The notes under the pieces are model-generated. The model did not search any database. It worked only from the letters and a program-made list of their open reading frames with translations, and had not been told where the DNA came from. A stretch of 64,000 nt of DNA. Origin: Lojkania enalia. Lineage: Eukaryota; Ascomycota; Dothideomycetes; Pleosporales. The DNA lies in the NCBI GenBank assembly GCA_010094045.1, contig ML986608.1, positions 282,815-346,814 of the forward strand, in the 5' to 3' direction. This document shows, piece by piece, positions 23,294-35,522 of this stretch; the first letter of the stretch is position 1, and each line of letters starts with the position of its first letter. Position numbers and translations under genes: made by a program.

Positions 23294-24920
23294 CTACAAC
23301 GCATATCTGAAATGCTTGTTGCTGCCATCCGTACGATCTTTAAAACCGTCTTCCACAGCAGTCTCATCTTCTCCAACCCCATATTTCCTACCCCTCCTTC
23401 TGTTCTCCCACCACATCCACTGTCTCAAAAACAGACTGATGACAACCATCCCACAGTAACAGACAATCAATCCCGTCAACGCAGAAAAGTACCTAGGCTT
23501 TTCCCTTGCAAAGAAGATATTCGCCCCCGCAATATTCCCCGCCGCGTAGAACAAGAACCACAGGCCATTCGCTGTCGAACGCTTCGTGTGGCCGGCGATA
23601 TTCGTTGTCAGAAGATTCCAGGATAGGATGACCGGAGCCCCGATCAAGTATTGCAGCCACGTACAACCAACCAAACTCCATCGATACCGTAGGTCCGTCA
23701 ATCTGATCCCCAGCAGCCCACCTAGTGGCGGCAGACAAATAACTGCGAGGATAATACACCTCGAATCCCTCCAATACCCCGCCGCCAGCCCGCAAAGCGG
23801 AATGAGGAAGAACTCGAAAGCACCCGTCGGAAGTTGGAGCAGGGTGGCGTTAATTCCAGAGAAACCGTAACCCTTGATGAGCGCAGACGCGAAATTCGAC
23901 ACTCCGCCGTTGATCACACCGCACCCCATGGCGATGAGCACCAAGCAGTAAACCTTGACATCCAAGACGGCCTCTACGGCTTGGTTGGGCTGGAATTGTT
24001 TCGTCTTGACGCCAATCATATTGCCTGCAATCCGATCAATGGCCACGATGCGCTGCTTGTGGGTCAGGAACTTCGCCTGTGAGGGACTATCCGGCATCAC
24101 CCACAGAAACGCCCACGACCAGACAAAGTTCACGAAGCCGATGACCAGGAAAATCAGCTGCCAAGACGTGATGGCGGCGTTGTGGACGTGCCCTAATCCG
24201 TAGCCAAACAGAGCGCCAACCATGGTGGCCATGCCGTTGAAGGCGAGGAATATGCACATGCGGAGTGGCTGCTCCTTCCTCGTGTAGAACATGGATACTA
24301 TGTTCATTATCGCCGGGCTAATACTTGCTTCGAACATACCCAATAGGAATCGAAGCACGAGCATGCCGGCATAGTTCTTTGCGGCAACATGGCAACAGAG
24401 GAGTACGGACCAGACGAGGATCATGGAACCCGTGTATTTTGACACGGGAAGGCGCTGGATCAAGTAGTTTGCAGGAAGTGCCCAAAATAGGTATCCGAAG
24501 TTGAAGATTGCGGCGACCCAGGAGTAACGTTGGCCTTCGAGGCCGAGGTCCGGGATTAATGTATATGCAGATGCATAGTTGAGCGATAGTTTGTCGAGGA
24601 ATTGAATCGTATAGGTTATGCAAATCTATTGGCTATCAGCACCTAGTTGCATTTTGTCTCTTTAATGTCTCAGATGAGGGGTTTTGTTTTTGGTTTTAGG
24701 GATCAGAGACAGGAAGTGGGCCACTCACCATGGGCATGATAACCCAGTCAATCTTCCTCAATACAACTTGTCTCTCACTTTCTAGCTCCTCTCTTGAGTA
24801 CTGCTGTACTTCGAGATACAGTTCTGCCCCAATATCACGCATCTGCTTCTCGGCAGCCAGTTGTGCTTCATCGAGATGCACCGTTGGCGCTGGCACAATT
24901 CCCACCTCTTTGTTGCCCAT
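23294..24920 (-). CDS. MFS transporter, Dal5/anion:cation symporter type
   Basis: Two exons, 24920-24729 and 24625-23294, 1524 nt (507 aa). The intron has donor GTGAGT and acceptor AATAG and joins WVIMPM to ICITYTIQFLDK. ATG 24920 is the first in-frame ATG; a frame extension to 24995 begins with TTG. Family marks are LDKLSLNYASAY in TM1-2, FNFGYLFWALPANYLIQRLP, RFLLGMFEASISPA and FYTRKEQPLRM, typical of fungal allantoate/organic-anion permeases with about 12 helices. It likely imports a small organic anion at the plasma membrane; the substrate cannot be read from sequence. The C-terminus is charged and cytoplasmic. Confidence 0.9.
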
Positions 24921-25552
24921 TGTTTTACCTCTCCAATTGATTCCTAGTGGATATGTTGAAGGACTGGCGAGAATTTGAGCTTTCTGCGTTCTCAAACGTT
25001 GAGCGGAAGATTGGTGAGCGTATAGCTCAATCCAATGTTGAACTGTCTAGCTTTCAATATTTTGATGCCGTGGTCTTGCTCGGGCCAAAAAAAAAAAAAA
25101 TTAACATATGGAACCTTCCCACAGACAGTTTTAATGTGCTGAAGGGCTGTTGATCCGCAATTCGACCCAGTGCAATTCCTTCAACCGGGAATACAGCGTT
25201 CTTATTCCCTTCCAAATCGTCCCACTCTTGGCACTGACCTCCTCACATGAATTTGCCTCTATCGTGTTCTTATCTTCATGTCTGCAATGTGTAAGCTTGC
25301 ATATCATTGCCCTTGCAAGCTCTTGCCGTAAGTTGATCTATCGGCAAGTCCTAATCGGGATGGTGAAAGCTTGGCAACTGTAATAATGTTGGGACCTGCA
25401 ACTTGCGGCGAATCGTAGGTGTTTGCGCCTATCGGAGAAAAAAAATTACTTGCTGTAGATCAAAAGGGTATCTATTGGCAACGCTGCACCCAGCAAGCTG
25501 TGTAGGAACTATGCTACGTCGCCTACCCAAAAGTACACTGAGTTGGTTTCAT
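24921..25552. other. Intergenic between MFS gene promoter and STRAP 3' end
   Basis: Upstream region of the minus-strand MFS gene and downstream region of the minus-strand STRAP gene. It contains a poly-A tract at about 25087. No coding sequence is seen. Confidence 0.5.
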
Positions 25553-26914
25553 TCACTTCCACAACCCATAGGGACCCGTGGTGAATTTCCACAGCTTGAT
25601 AGTTCCGTCCTCACTACCAGTGGCATAGAGCTTGCCATCTGGAGAGAAACTAACCGACCAGATGGGACCGTGATGGCCCTTGTTCGTCTCTAATACCTCA
25701 TTAGCATTGCATTCCCGCAAATGGAAATGCTGCGAGACATACCTAACTCCTTTTCTTCATCGAAGTCCCACACCCGCACCCATGTGTCGCTCTGGCCAGT
25801 GACGAATTTCCTTTGTCCACTATGTAGAGCTACACTAACAATATCATACGATGTCTTGACGCTCTTGATCAAAGATGCGGGGGAAGTACTGTCGAAGAAG
25901 TAGACGCTTTTTCCGGCGGCAACGCTAAGAATACCATCCATGGAGGTATTATCCAGCTCACAGGTGCCGACCGCGCCATCGACAGCGTACTCCCCAATGG
26001 TAGACTGCGTTCGGAGGTCCCACCAGCGGATCTTTTTGTCCTCCGCTGCGGTTATGAGGATGTTGGGATCTGCTGCCCATACAATCGATTTGATTGTGCC
26101 ACCATGCACACCGGACCCGATCTCATAGCTCGGGACTGTTGCCGAAGACGATGCGTCGTTAGTTGGCGACGTGCTGCTACCTCGAGATAAATCAAAGATT
26201 CGCAGCTTCTTCTCCATTCCGCCTGTAGCGACTATCTGAGGACGTGGCTGATTCGGAAAAGCGACTGCTCGAACAATATGGTTATGCTGCAAGGTGTGGA
26301 GGGCCTCTCCAGTGTGCGTATCCCAAACTTTCCTGTGGATTGTTAGATGCAAACGCGGAGCTTTCAATTGAGACGGAAGCATACGCGGAGAAATCTGCGG
26401 AGGCGGTTACAGCAAGTCTAGCATCTGAAGAGAGCTTGGCTTGCCATACTGCACCTTTATGGCCAAGGAAAGTACCGATCCTACTATGAAGTCAGCGCAA
26501 CTCCAACGTCGATAGTTTGTCCCCTCACCAATCGCCGGTGATACCATCACGCAGCATAGGATTGCCATCTGTCATTCTGTTTAGTGCCAGAGAAAATCCC
26601 ATATCGCCTCTCCGAGTCCCATACCCTTGCATGCTGAAATAAGGTAGTACTGGTCCTCGTCGACAATTGCGGAGAAGTTGATATGCGGGACCGGCCGTGA
26701 GTGACCATGGCAGGTCAGAGGAACGACCTTCGTAGTTTCTGATGTACATATTATTAGCTTTCTAGTCGGTTATTCAAAGGAAGTAGTCATTGGAGTAGTA
26801 TCACAAGAGACCAATATATCCTCCCGATTCTGTTCAAGCACGGCACTGAGTAAACTGACTGCTAAACAGGACGCCAGTAAAGAGTAGGCTTGACTGCTAC
26901 TTACCAGCTGGCAT
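25553..26914 (-). CDS. WD40 protein, serine/threonine kinase receptor-associated protein (STRAP) homologue
   Basis: Six exons: 26914-26905 (only 10 nt), 26738-26625, 26568-26529, 26480-26385, 26332-25743 and 25689-25553. They total 987 nt (328 aa). All introns are GT-AG, several with CTAAC-like branch sites. The joined start MPA continues into [14 protein letters not shown], then [58 protein letters not shown] and [12 protein letters not shown], ending PYGLWK, which is the typical STRAP ending. It should fold into a seven-bladed propeller and act as a scaffold. In animals STRAP binds the SMN complex and TGF-beta receptors; the fungal role is less clear. The family match is strong. Confidence 0.9.
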
Positions 26915-28340
26915 TTTGGAAATCACAAAGAACCGATCTCAAACCGGCCAGGACAAAAACGTTTTGAATGCGGAGAGATCAATAACCCGGTAGACAAAAG
27001 TGGGATGCAGGATTGAGGGAAGGACCTAATACAAGTCGAATAGGGAAGGGACGGGGTATGGGAGACAGGAAACTATGTGGAAAGGCGAGAGAATGGTCAT
27101 GCAAGTCGTAACGTCGTGAATGGCATTTCTGCGGACCTGATCTGTACTCTGGACATTGCGAGTGACGGAGCTTATGCGGTGAGGAACGTGCTTAGCTTGG
27201 AAAGGGATTAGTGTCGGTAGAGTGATTATCCGAGCCGATCACCTAGTTCATACCTTCGGCAGCATGGAGGTAATATCTTGCCTTGAACTCAGATGGTTGT
27301 AGCTACCTTTACCCGCAGATAGCACATTGAACGGTCGTGTGTAGTGATGATTCCCTCTATCACCAATAGCCTTCATCATGCCCAGACAGAGATGTAGAAC
27401 CAAGTCGGGGAAATTGGTTGCGACTGCGTAGATGTTTACGTTCTTACGCATCATTATATGCGGTGAGCATGTATTGAGAAATTGTATCAGTAATTTCATA
27501 AATGGATTATGCCGTCTACTGGCTACTTGGTTAGTATCAAGTTCTGGGGTTTATGACCGTAACAGTGTTAGATGGTTTAGATGAGTCAAGAGTAACAGAC
27601 ATGTATTCCGACTTGTCCTTGATTCCAAGAGTCTAAAGGCGCTTGGGAGTGTCATATCACATCATTTATACTAACTAAACTAGGAGGATTCGACTGTTTC
27701 CTCGTATAAACCAATTCTTCGCTATGTTGTAAGGATACCCAATCTCCCTTGCGCACAAGTCTTGCGAAATGATTTCCTTTTGCGATAGTAGTTAAGATTC
27801 AGCTATTTCTTCTGCAGCCAAAAGGCTGATAGCAGCTTTAATGCTCAAAGCTTAGAAGAGTTGTAGCCCAGTACTTGATACAAATCTAGTCACTGAAGAC
27901 GTAAAATCATAGAATATGCACCACCGCATTCCGACCATTGGAGAATATATTTCCTGCACGTTTGCTTCATGTGAGTTGATATCCCGAGTACGAACCTGAC
28001 TCCAATGGCAAACCAATGCCGCCCTCCCACTGTTCAGGTTCATTCGAACTTTCACGCGACCCCGAACTCCAACAAAACCAAATATTTCAATGCTGATTAT
28101 TCGTCTCCTTGGATTTTGGGTTTTTAATACGCGAGATCAATGTATGCACAAGCAAAGCTAGAAATACCACTAATACTCCCGCAACTTTCATCGCCGTCTC
28201 GGCCGCTAGGGTCATCCTGGACCAAGATACACAAGACCTGACGATATGTATATGCTGAGTATCGTCCGTTTGGGAATTGCTTTCCGGAAAGAGATTAACA
28301 CGATTGCATTGATTGACTTCAACCGATTCATATATATATG

Positions 28341-28431
28341 GTACGATCCCTATTAAGGACTAGCCCTAATATCATGTGATACTACGATAGACAGTGTAAA
28401 TAGCCTTGATCCTCTATAGATATGAGCCAAC
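28341..28431 (+). repeat. Dispersed repeat, copy A
   Basis: About 90 bp that matches the reverse complement of 52141-52231 at roughly 80% by eye, including the shared blocks ATCATGTGATAC and CCTCTATAGATAT. Most differences are transitions. The match fades into the sequence that follows 28431. Confidence 0.75.
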
Positions 28432-29611
28432 GCACTATTCGCTCTTATCTGTCCCGACACTTTGCAATTAACTCATCGAGACTCAAGAAAACTTTAATAT
28501 TGAAAGTGGGTTGTGGCCTCCCGCATCTGGCAGGAGGTTCGTAGGCGCCATTAAAGTTTCTTTGGAATTTCGGAATGATGCAAAGTCGTGTGTTTGAAAC
28601 GTGGAAGTGCTTCGAAGGGAACATATTTTCTAGAATAAAATGAACTATAAGGTCGAATGTTGTCTCCACGGAATATGTCTTTCTAAGATCCTGATGAACA
28701 GATACATTGGCTTCGTGAGCACATATCATATATTAGAGAGTGTACTGTAGCACACGGACTGCACATCATCACCGTGATGACACCTCTGATCCGACCGCGG
28801 AAAACTGCCTACCTAGGGTCTAAGCTCTAGAGTCTCGTGCTATATTTCTCACATGCACACCGCTCTCGCAGTCACCGCCTACGCCCCTAATTATCATCCC
28901 AATCCGCAATCGAATATTTTAAATCGCACGCCACTTCTTATAGCCCACTTTCACGCCACAAGGCGCAAATATGATATAATACTTCGCAAAATCACTCTAA
29001 ACTCCCAGAACAAGAAATCTGGTCAGCGGGAGATCCATCGTCCCACGTCTAATCTATCCGCCGGACCCCTATCCCAGCATCGTACATGCTCATTATCGCC
29101 CGCATCTTGCAAGCAACGCCGCACCGCTGCCCCGTCGTCTAGCAAGCCGGTTCCCAAGCTCAATTTAGCAGCGAAAAGTCTTCGGGAACTTAGGACCAAA
29201 ACAGTGAATTTTTCAAAATAGCACAAAGAGAATTAATTGAGTGATGTCACATCGGTATACACGGGAGATGTGAAGAAGTTTCCCGACTACAAGATTGTAT
29301 GGGCGAATTCGTGTGCTTGGTTCGAGAAAGCCTTCAAATCATGCTTCATAGTGAATATACCGCTCCAATAGGATAAAAGAAGTGAATGCTGATACAAGAC
29401 ACAAGAGGCTTGACAGAACAAAATTTTACTTGAGAATGAACACCCCGGGGTCCTCGGAGCCCTTTTTGGAGTTCTGCGATAAAAGCGATTTTGAGGTTCC
29501 GAAGGATGCTACTGATATGCCCAAGAAAGTCCTCCTCGTGGCAGGTACTACGGTATGGTCTCGCAGCAACGAGCACAAATATTTCCCTCTACACTTTTTT
29601 TTTTGGCCGGT

Positions 29612-29624
29612 CCTGCGAAGCAGG
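29612..29624. repeat. Short perfect hairpin with GAA loop
   Basis: CCTGC-GAA-GCAGG has 5-bp perfect arms and is preceded by a T-rich run. It contains GCGAAGC, known as an unusually stable DNA mini-hairpin. Confidence 0.8.
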
Positions 29625-30115
29625 TGCTAGAATTCGGTCGAGATAGATCATATTACTTCCAAACAACGGGTTGATCTTGAGCAAGTCGAGTGTGCAATCG
29701 CCTAACAGAAATCAAGATCAAGAGGAGCCGTATTTCCTAATTCCGAGACTATCAAGTGTAGAGATTCGAGGGATTGTATCACTGGCTTGGGCCCAAAGTC
29801 GACTAATCGACACCGCCCTACGAATGGACAGGGAGTATGCAATAAAGAAGATGCATTGCCCCAGAGCTTTGCCGTCTGCATTCCGATAATGAAAAGTAAT
29901 GTGAACTGGAAGGTGGGTCCGAAACTTTATTTGGTGTTTTTCAGTCGATTTCACCCATGGGGGAAGTCGCGATGGGCAATGAAGAAACAGTAAAAGATGA
30001 TTGATATACTCTTGAAAGAGAGGAAATAAAAATAAGGCACCAATAAAAACCCGGCGCCAACAGGTTCCTAGGCGCGGGAGGTGACTAGTTGCAATCCAAA
30101 GGCGACACACTCAGC

Positions 30116-30232
30116 TGTTATAACAAGGTGTTACAACGAGGTATTTATTGATCTTGGCGCACTGGGATGTTATAATACCGCCTTGTCGCAAGGGGCTGTT
30201 GTAACACTTTGGTGTGTTGGGGTGTTATAACA
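30116..30232. repeat. Array of five TGTTATAACA-like palindromes
   Basis: The perfect 10-bp palindrome TGTTATAACA occurs at 30116 and 30223; one-to-two-base variants lie at 30129, 30168 and 30197. Spacings are 13, 39, 29 and 26 bp. The last copies sit in 26-29-bp units ending in a TTGG(C/T)G(C/T)GTTGGGG stretch. It lies about 0.7-0.8 kb upstream of the CDC37 ATG. Confidence 0.8.
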
Positions 30233-30942
30233 ACTTGGCGCGTTGGGGTGAGTGTAAGCCAAAGGAAGGCAGCTGGCCCCGACCCACATTTCGGTGCAGT
30301 CAACCCAGCTTGAATGGTTCAAGGAGTGCGACTTCCAAGGAACAATAGTCGTTGTTGCGAGAATTTTTACTTATCACAGCTAAATAAGCGAAAAAGGATT
30401 TATTTTTTAAAAAAAAAATAAGGGAAAATATTTTGCTTCAAAGTGTGCCGCTCGAATTGGGGCTTGTGTGGTGAAAGTGAGGCTTGGCGCACATGTGACA
30501 ATCGCAGATAGACGACCGCCACATCGTCTCGCCGAAGGTGCAGATATTGGGCTGGGACAAAGGGGAAGAGGTGATCCGCGAAGCAGAAAGGGGGTCCTTG
30601 CTCCAAAGGAAAGCTTTTAAAAATGTAGGATACTTAAGCAACCTTGTTGTCCGCAAGTTAAGGCCTGGTAGGCAGTTCGGAGGGATGTATCTGATAGATG
30701 AGATATACCCGAATGGTTGATGGCCTCATGAAACCATTTGCATTTTCCAATCTGGTTATGACATGACAGGTCCGAGAGTGAAAGAGATAAGCAGTGTGAA
30801 AAGACGTTCGAAGCTGCTCGAAAGTTCAGTTGTGTCGCGCCAAGACTCCGCTCAAGCTCCTCTTCCCCTCCCACTGAACCCCGCCATAACAAACACTGCG
30901 CATCCAAGTACGTGCCCCAAATACCTCCTGGTCACAACAACT

Positions 30943-32526
30943 ATGGTGTTGGACTATAGCAAGTGGGTATGTGCGATATATTTTGCATTCTAGCTCCCGT
31001 TTGCTCTGGTACTGACATGCGAGGTTTAGGACGCCTTGGAGCTGTCCGACGACAGCGACATCGAAGTCCATCCCAACGTCGACAAACGATCCTTCATCCG
31101 TGCCAAACAAGCGCAAATCCACCAAGATCGCGAGCGCCGCCGCCACCAAATCCAGACGCTCAAGTACGAGCGCATCATCAACGATGGGCTTACCCTGCGA
31201 ATCGACCGTCTTCTTACCGCCCTGAAATCGCACAAGGGCAGTGAGGGTGCGGCAGATGCCTTCGTGTTCCAGGCGATGATGGAAAGCATGATGGAGTTGG
31301 GAGAGGATAAGCCACCGCCACCGCCCGAAGGCGTGCACGAGCATATCAAGGAGAAACCGACGTATCCGCAGATGATGGCGAGCTTGGTGGATCAGGTGAA
31401 GAAAGAGGTTGACGATTCCAAGACCGACAACCGGTTAGACGCTTTTATATCCGGTCTGGAGTCGCATAAAGTGCGGGTCGAGGGTCTACAAAAGGAACTG
31501 TTGGCTAAACTCGCGGAGCTGGAAAAAGAGGAGAAGAGGCATATCACCAGCGACGACATCCACACTGGCTTCGACTACTCCAACGTCAAAAGAGCTGAGC
31601 ATCCCACCTCATCGAAACAAGATGCTAACACTGCCTCCTCCACTATCGAACTCCTCAACCCACCGAAGCGCCCCGAAGCCTCGCGGACAGATACAGGCCA
31701 ATCTTCCGGCGCAGATGGCGACATAGAAGAAGGTACGGCCGTCGACGACGATAGTGTCGAAGCTTCTGCGCTAGGCAAGGAGTTCTCAAGAATAAAAATT
31801 GGTGACTATCAAGCATGTCTCCAGTTCATCTCCAAACATCCTTCCATCCTCAACGAGAAGGAAACGGACGGCCTACTGGTCGAAGCCTTCAACAGCGAAC
31901 TTGACGGCAAACATAAGCATGCAAAGCAATGCGTACACCAAGGGCTACTCCTCCAATATTGTCGGCAACTCGGTGGGCTAGATGGCGTCGCACTTTTCTT
32001 TAAGAGAGTCACGGCGAAGGACCACCAAGCAAACAAACTGTTTACCGATGATGTAGATAGTACATATAGGCGGATAAAGACCAGAGCGGCGGAAATATTG
32101 AAGGAGAGGTCAGAGAATCCACAAAATTCGGAGGGTGTGGAACAAATTCAGCTCCACGCCGTAGATCCCAATACCACCATCAACATCCAAGTTCCCCCTG
32201 CAGTCTCCACGGCAGCAGATCCAGATGTCAAAGCTGCAGAAGAGGCCTCCCGCTCGATATTCGATACATTCCCTCCAGGACTGCAACGTGCGTTGGAGAG
32301 CGGCAAATTAGATGAGGTGAATAAAGTGCTGGCGAAGATGAGTGTCGAGGAGGCGGAAGAAATTGTGGCGAAGCTGGGCGAAGGTGGCATGCTGAGTCTT
32401 GAAGAAGGGGTGGTAGATGCGACGACGGAGGAGGGCAAGAAGGTCATGGAAGAGATTGAGAGGACGGGGAAGATGCCTGGGCAGGCACCGGGAAAGGTGG
32501 AGGATTTGGGGGATGTCGTGGATTGA
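30943..32526 (+). CDS. CDC37: Hsp90 co-chaperone Cdc37
   Basis: Exon 1 (30943-30966) encodes only MVLDYSKW; after a 63-nt intron (GTATGT...TTTAG) exon 2 (31030-32526) continues DALELSDDSDIEVHPNVDKRSFIRAKQ. This is the hallmark Cdc37 N-terminus that contacts kinases. The serine in ELSDDSD fits the conserved CK2 phosphorylation site. Total 1521 nt (506 aa). The N-terminal kinase-binding coiled region (1 to about 180) is followed by a Ser/Asp-rich linker, the Hsp90-binding domain (about 245-400, with FSRIKIGDYQACLQFISKHP) and an acidic C-terminal domain. It recruits protein kinases to Hsp90 in the cytosol. Confidence 0.95.
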
Positions 32527-32817
32527 GATGACGCACTTAGGAGAATATGAGAATTCATGTTAGGGCGCATCGCTACGATCAATGCTAACTTTGGGATAAA
32601 AGTGTTATGGTATGAACTGTAATATAGGATGAACGAGCTATCTAACTCTTTACACAACATTCAAGCACCGCGATCTCATCCATATGTGCTTATGCCAATT
32701 CCAGAGACCCAAATAATGCTCTACCCGGGAGAATATAGACCTAACATTTGAAAAGGAAACTAAGGTATATCGCCATCGAATTTTTGTCGAACGCCTTGCC
32801 GTTTCTCCCGCAAGCTC

Positions 32818-34263
32818 CTAGATCATGCCCCCCACATCAGCATCAATCCCATCCATATCCCCGTCCCCAGCAAATGCTGCAAACTCCTCCTCGGCCGCAC
32901 TTCTACTCATCTTTCTCTTCTTATATGTCCCACTTACATACCCGCTCCTGTTTCCATAATTCCCATTTGCGGTCGCATCATCTTGTCTTGAGTTTGTCAG
33001 ACTACTTAGCAAGTCTGCGCCGGGATGCATATTCGTTTCTCTGACCCGAGTCTCTGGGGTCGAGATGGTAGAGTGGCCTGGAGGCGCGGCAACGGAATCA
33101 GGCACAACGGTTACGGATGCACGACCTTGGAATACATCATCGGGGATATCGCTACGTGGTGAACCGACTGGGGTGAATGATTCCATTGGTGGAGGAGTGA
33201 GCTCTTCAATGTTGGGACGTTCGGGGGGTGCGCCGCCGGCAGCCATTGGGAGGGGTGCTGCCGAGATGGCAGCGGTTTCTGCGCTAGAGAGGCCTTGTAG
33301 AATGGCGTCTTCGACTTCGCGCTTTCGGCTTTCAATGGCGTCTTTTCGTGACCGGAGGTCGGCAGCTTGTGACTCTTCAGAAGCGAGTTTGGAGCGGTTG
33401 GTTTCAAGGAGTTTCTCGAGGCCGGAGATCAGAGATTGCCGTGCCTTGATGCTTTCTGTGACGGCGCCTTCAGCGGTTGCCAGTTTCTTCACGAGAGCTG
33501 CGAGACTAGCGGCGTGCATGGGGGGTGAGGGAATGGTATTATTGGGGCTGGTTAGTTTCGCGTACTCTTCGTTGGCGGTTGCGATGGCCGGTTTGGCGTA
33601 GACGTCGGCTTTTTGCAGAGTAGTAGCCAAAGGGGCAACTGAAGAGAGCTCGGGGGGAACAGAGGAGCCTCCTAGGAGCGAGCCGCCGAGCGCAGGTTTG
33701 CGACTCGAGCGCGAGCGGTCGAATTCTGCGTTCTGTTAGTGTCTAGTGTGGCTCCAAGTTTCTCTCCACGAATTGTGCGCACTCACCTTCGAGCTGTCGC
33801 TCGATCTCCTCTTGTATCGGGGGCTTGAAAACCTGACGCTGTCTCCATACCTCCACCACTCTCCGTATCTTATGCTGGACTTCGGCTGAGGAGCCCTTGT
33901 ATGCAGCGCCGGTAGCTTCGACAATGATGGGGTCGTAGGCTCGGAGGAACTCATCCTTCTTGCGGATCTTGGACTGCTGAACGATTTCATTGGCGAGATA
34001 GATGAGGTTGAGTTTTTTGTTCTGCGTCGAATCTTTGATTCGCTGAAGCCATATCTGTGCTGTGCGCTCTGCGTGTCGCCTGTATGTCGCGTGAGGTTAG
34101 CTATAGGCAAGGTTGCTTGACAAGTGCCCCAGTAGGACGCTATTGTCGGGCCGTGGATGCATTACCTATGGAACATAATCCATTGCGATACGGTCACGAT
34201 GGAGTCCTGGGTTTCATTGAGCGACGAGAGCTTCGCTCTGACGCCGTCGTCGGTGAAGGCCAT
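32818..34263 (-). CDS. RTT103: CID-domain transcription-termination factor, RTT103 type
   Basis: Three exons: 34263-34166, 34079-33787 and 33725-32818, 1299 nt (432 aa). The N-terminal 130 residues form a CTD-interacting domain: MAFTDDGVRAKLSSLNETQDSI, then WIMFHRRHAERTAQIWLQ, KLNLIYLANEIVQQSK and FLRAYDPIIVEAT. A coiled-coil region (about 190-260) and a Pro/Ser/Gly-rich C-terminus follow. This matches yeast Rtt103 and animal RPRD proteins, which bind the phosphorylated C-terminal domain of RNA polymerase II and help terminate transcription with the Rat1 exonuclease. All introns are GT-AG. It is divergent from the clathrin light chain gene. Confidence 0.9.
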
Positions 34264-34646
34264 GGCTATGGCAATGGCAATGGGAGATGGTCACGACTAT
34301 TAAGCTACACTAGGATGCTTCCTGGCACTGGGACTCCGAAGGCCACCCAGGCGACTCTGAGCACGCTGTGGTGCGGGCGGACTGGGCGAATTCGTTGCTG
34401 CGACGTGGGAGCTCTCGAGGGATAATAACGCGGAGGAGCTAGAGAGCTCGCCCGGCAATACTTCGGGGCGGCTGCCGCTGCCAAGACCCGCTCGCTCCTG
34501 GCCGCGCTGGGCGTTGACCGCAACATAATATCAACTTTCACTTCAACAGACACAAACAACAAACAGCGCCTTGATCCTTCCTTCTCTTCCTCGCTCCTTA
34601 CCCACCCTTTTCCTTGCTCTTCGAACCAGTACCCCACGCACGCACA
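34264..34646. promoter_or_regulatory. Bidirectional promoter region of RTT103 (-) and clathrin light chain (+)
   Basis: Only 383 bp separate the two start codons, so both promoters must lie here. It is GC-rich in the RTT103 half and pyrimidine-rich before the clathrin ATG. No TATA box is evident, as is usual for housekeeping genes. Confidence 0.6.
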
Positions 34647-35522
34647 ATGGCCGACAGGTTTCCTTCGTTAGACGAGATCGACGCCGGTAAGTCCGGCGTA
34701 GTGCGCTCCTCATGTCCCAAAACAATCGTAGCTCATAATTGCTATCAGGCCAAACAGAGGCTCGAGGAGAGGCCACCAACTTTGACCTAGTGGGGGATGC
34801 TGCTGATGGGGACGACTTTCTCTCCCGGGAACGCGCTCTTCTCGGCGACGATGCGGACCAATTCGCTTCCGCGAACGACAAGTTGGCCACAGTCGAGGAC
34901 GGCGAGGACGATCTACTAGGCGGAGACACCAGCTTCCAGGCCAATGTTGGCGGCCAGGAAATGGCAGGCTTTGAGAATGCATTCCCAGCTATTGACACAA
35001 CCAACGAGGTAGGCTCAACTTCCCACCTTCCCGCTATATGCGTCAACATTCGATCAGCACATGGCACCTGGTGGTACCATCACCGGCTCCACTCTCCCTT
35101 ACCTCCCTGGTCAACCCCAGACTACTTTCACCCCACAGCGATCAGATTCTCCCGAACCACAAGTAATTCGCGAATGGCGCGAGCGCCGAGATCTCGCCAT
35201 CCGGCACCGCGATGAGCGCTCCGCCGAGCAGAAGGCAAAGATCATCGAAGAGGCGCAACAAAACATCGATGCCTTCTACGAGAATTACAACAATAAGAAG
35301 GAGAAGGAAATCGCCAAGACAAGGAGAGAGGCCGACGAGTTCCTGGATAGTCGCGATGATACAACTGCAGGTGGAACGAGCTGGGATCGCATTGCGAAGT
35401 TGGTCGATCTGAGCGGCAAGGGCCCCAAGGGCGGGGCGTCAGGCAGTGAGAAAGCCCGGTTCCGGGAGCTACTTCTCAGCCTGCGGAAGGATGAGAAGGC
35501 TCCCGGTGCCACTGGCTACTAA
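34647..35522 (+). CDS. CLC1: Clathrin light chain
   Basis: Three exons: 34647-34686, 34749-35008 and 35058-35522, 765 nt (254 aa). Introns of 62 and 49 nt use GTAAGT and GTAGGC donors. The protein begins MADRFPSLDEID and passes through an acidic segment with DDFLSRERALLGDDADQF, close to the family's conserved N-terminal acidic region. It continues with VIREWRERRDLAIRHRDE and a heavy-chain-binding helix rich in Glu/Lys/Arg (about 120-185), and ends with WDRIAKLVDLS and RFRELLLSLRKD. It binds clathrin heavy chain on coated vesicles at the plasma membrane and Golgi. Confidence 0.92.

Larger units (their letters stand above)
26915..30942. other. Gene-poor 4-kb region with repeats
   Basis: No reliable gene. 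A 94-codon minus frame at 28445-28729 ends next to a dispersed repeat (28341-28431), and its last codons (SLDELIAKC) sit in sequence that resembles the area downstream of the fragment at 51.7-52.1 kb. The region also holds a TTC-loop hairpin at 29612-29624 and the palindrome array at 30116-30232. Confidence 0.5.

Noticed and set aside
28853..29221. 122-codon plus frame
   Set aside because: Low-complexity, no motif, competing minus frame in the same place.
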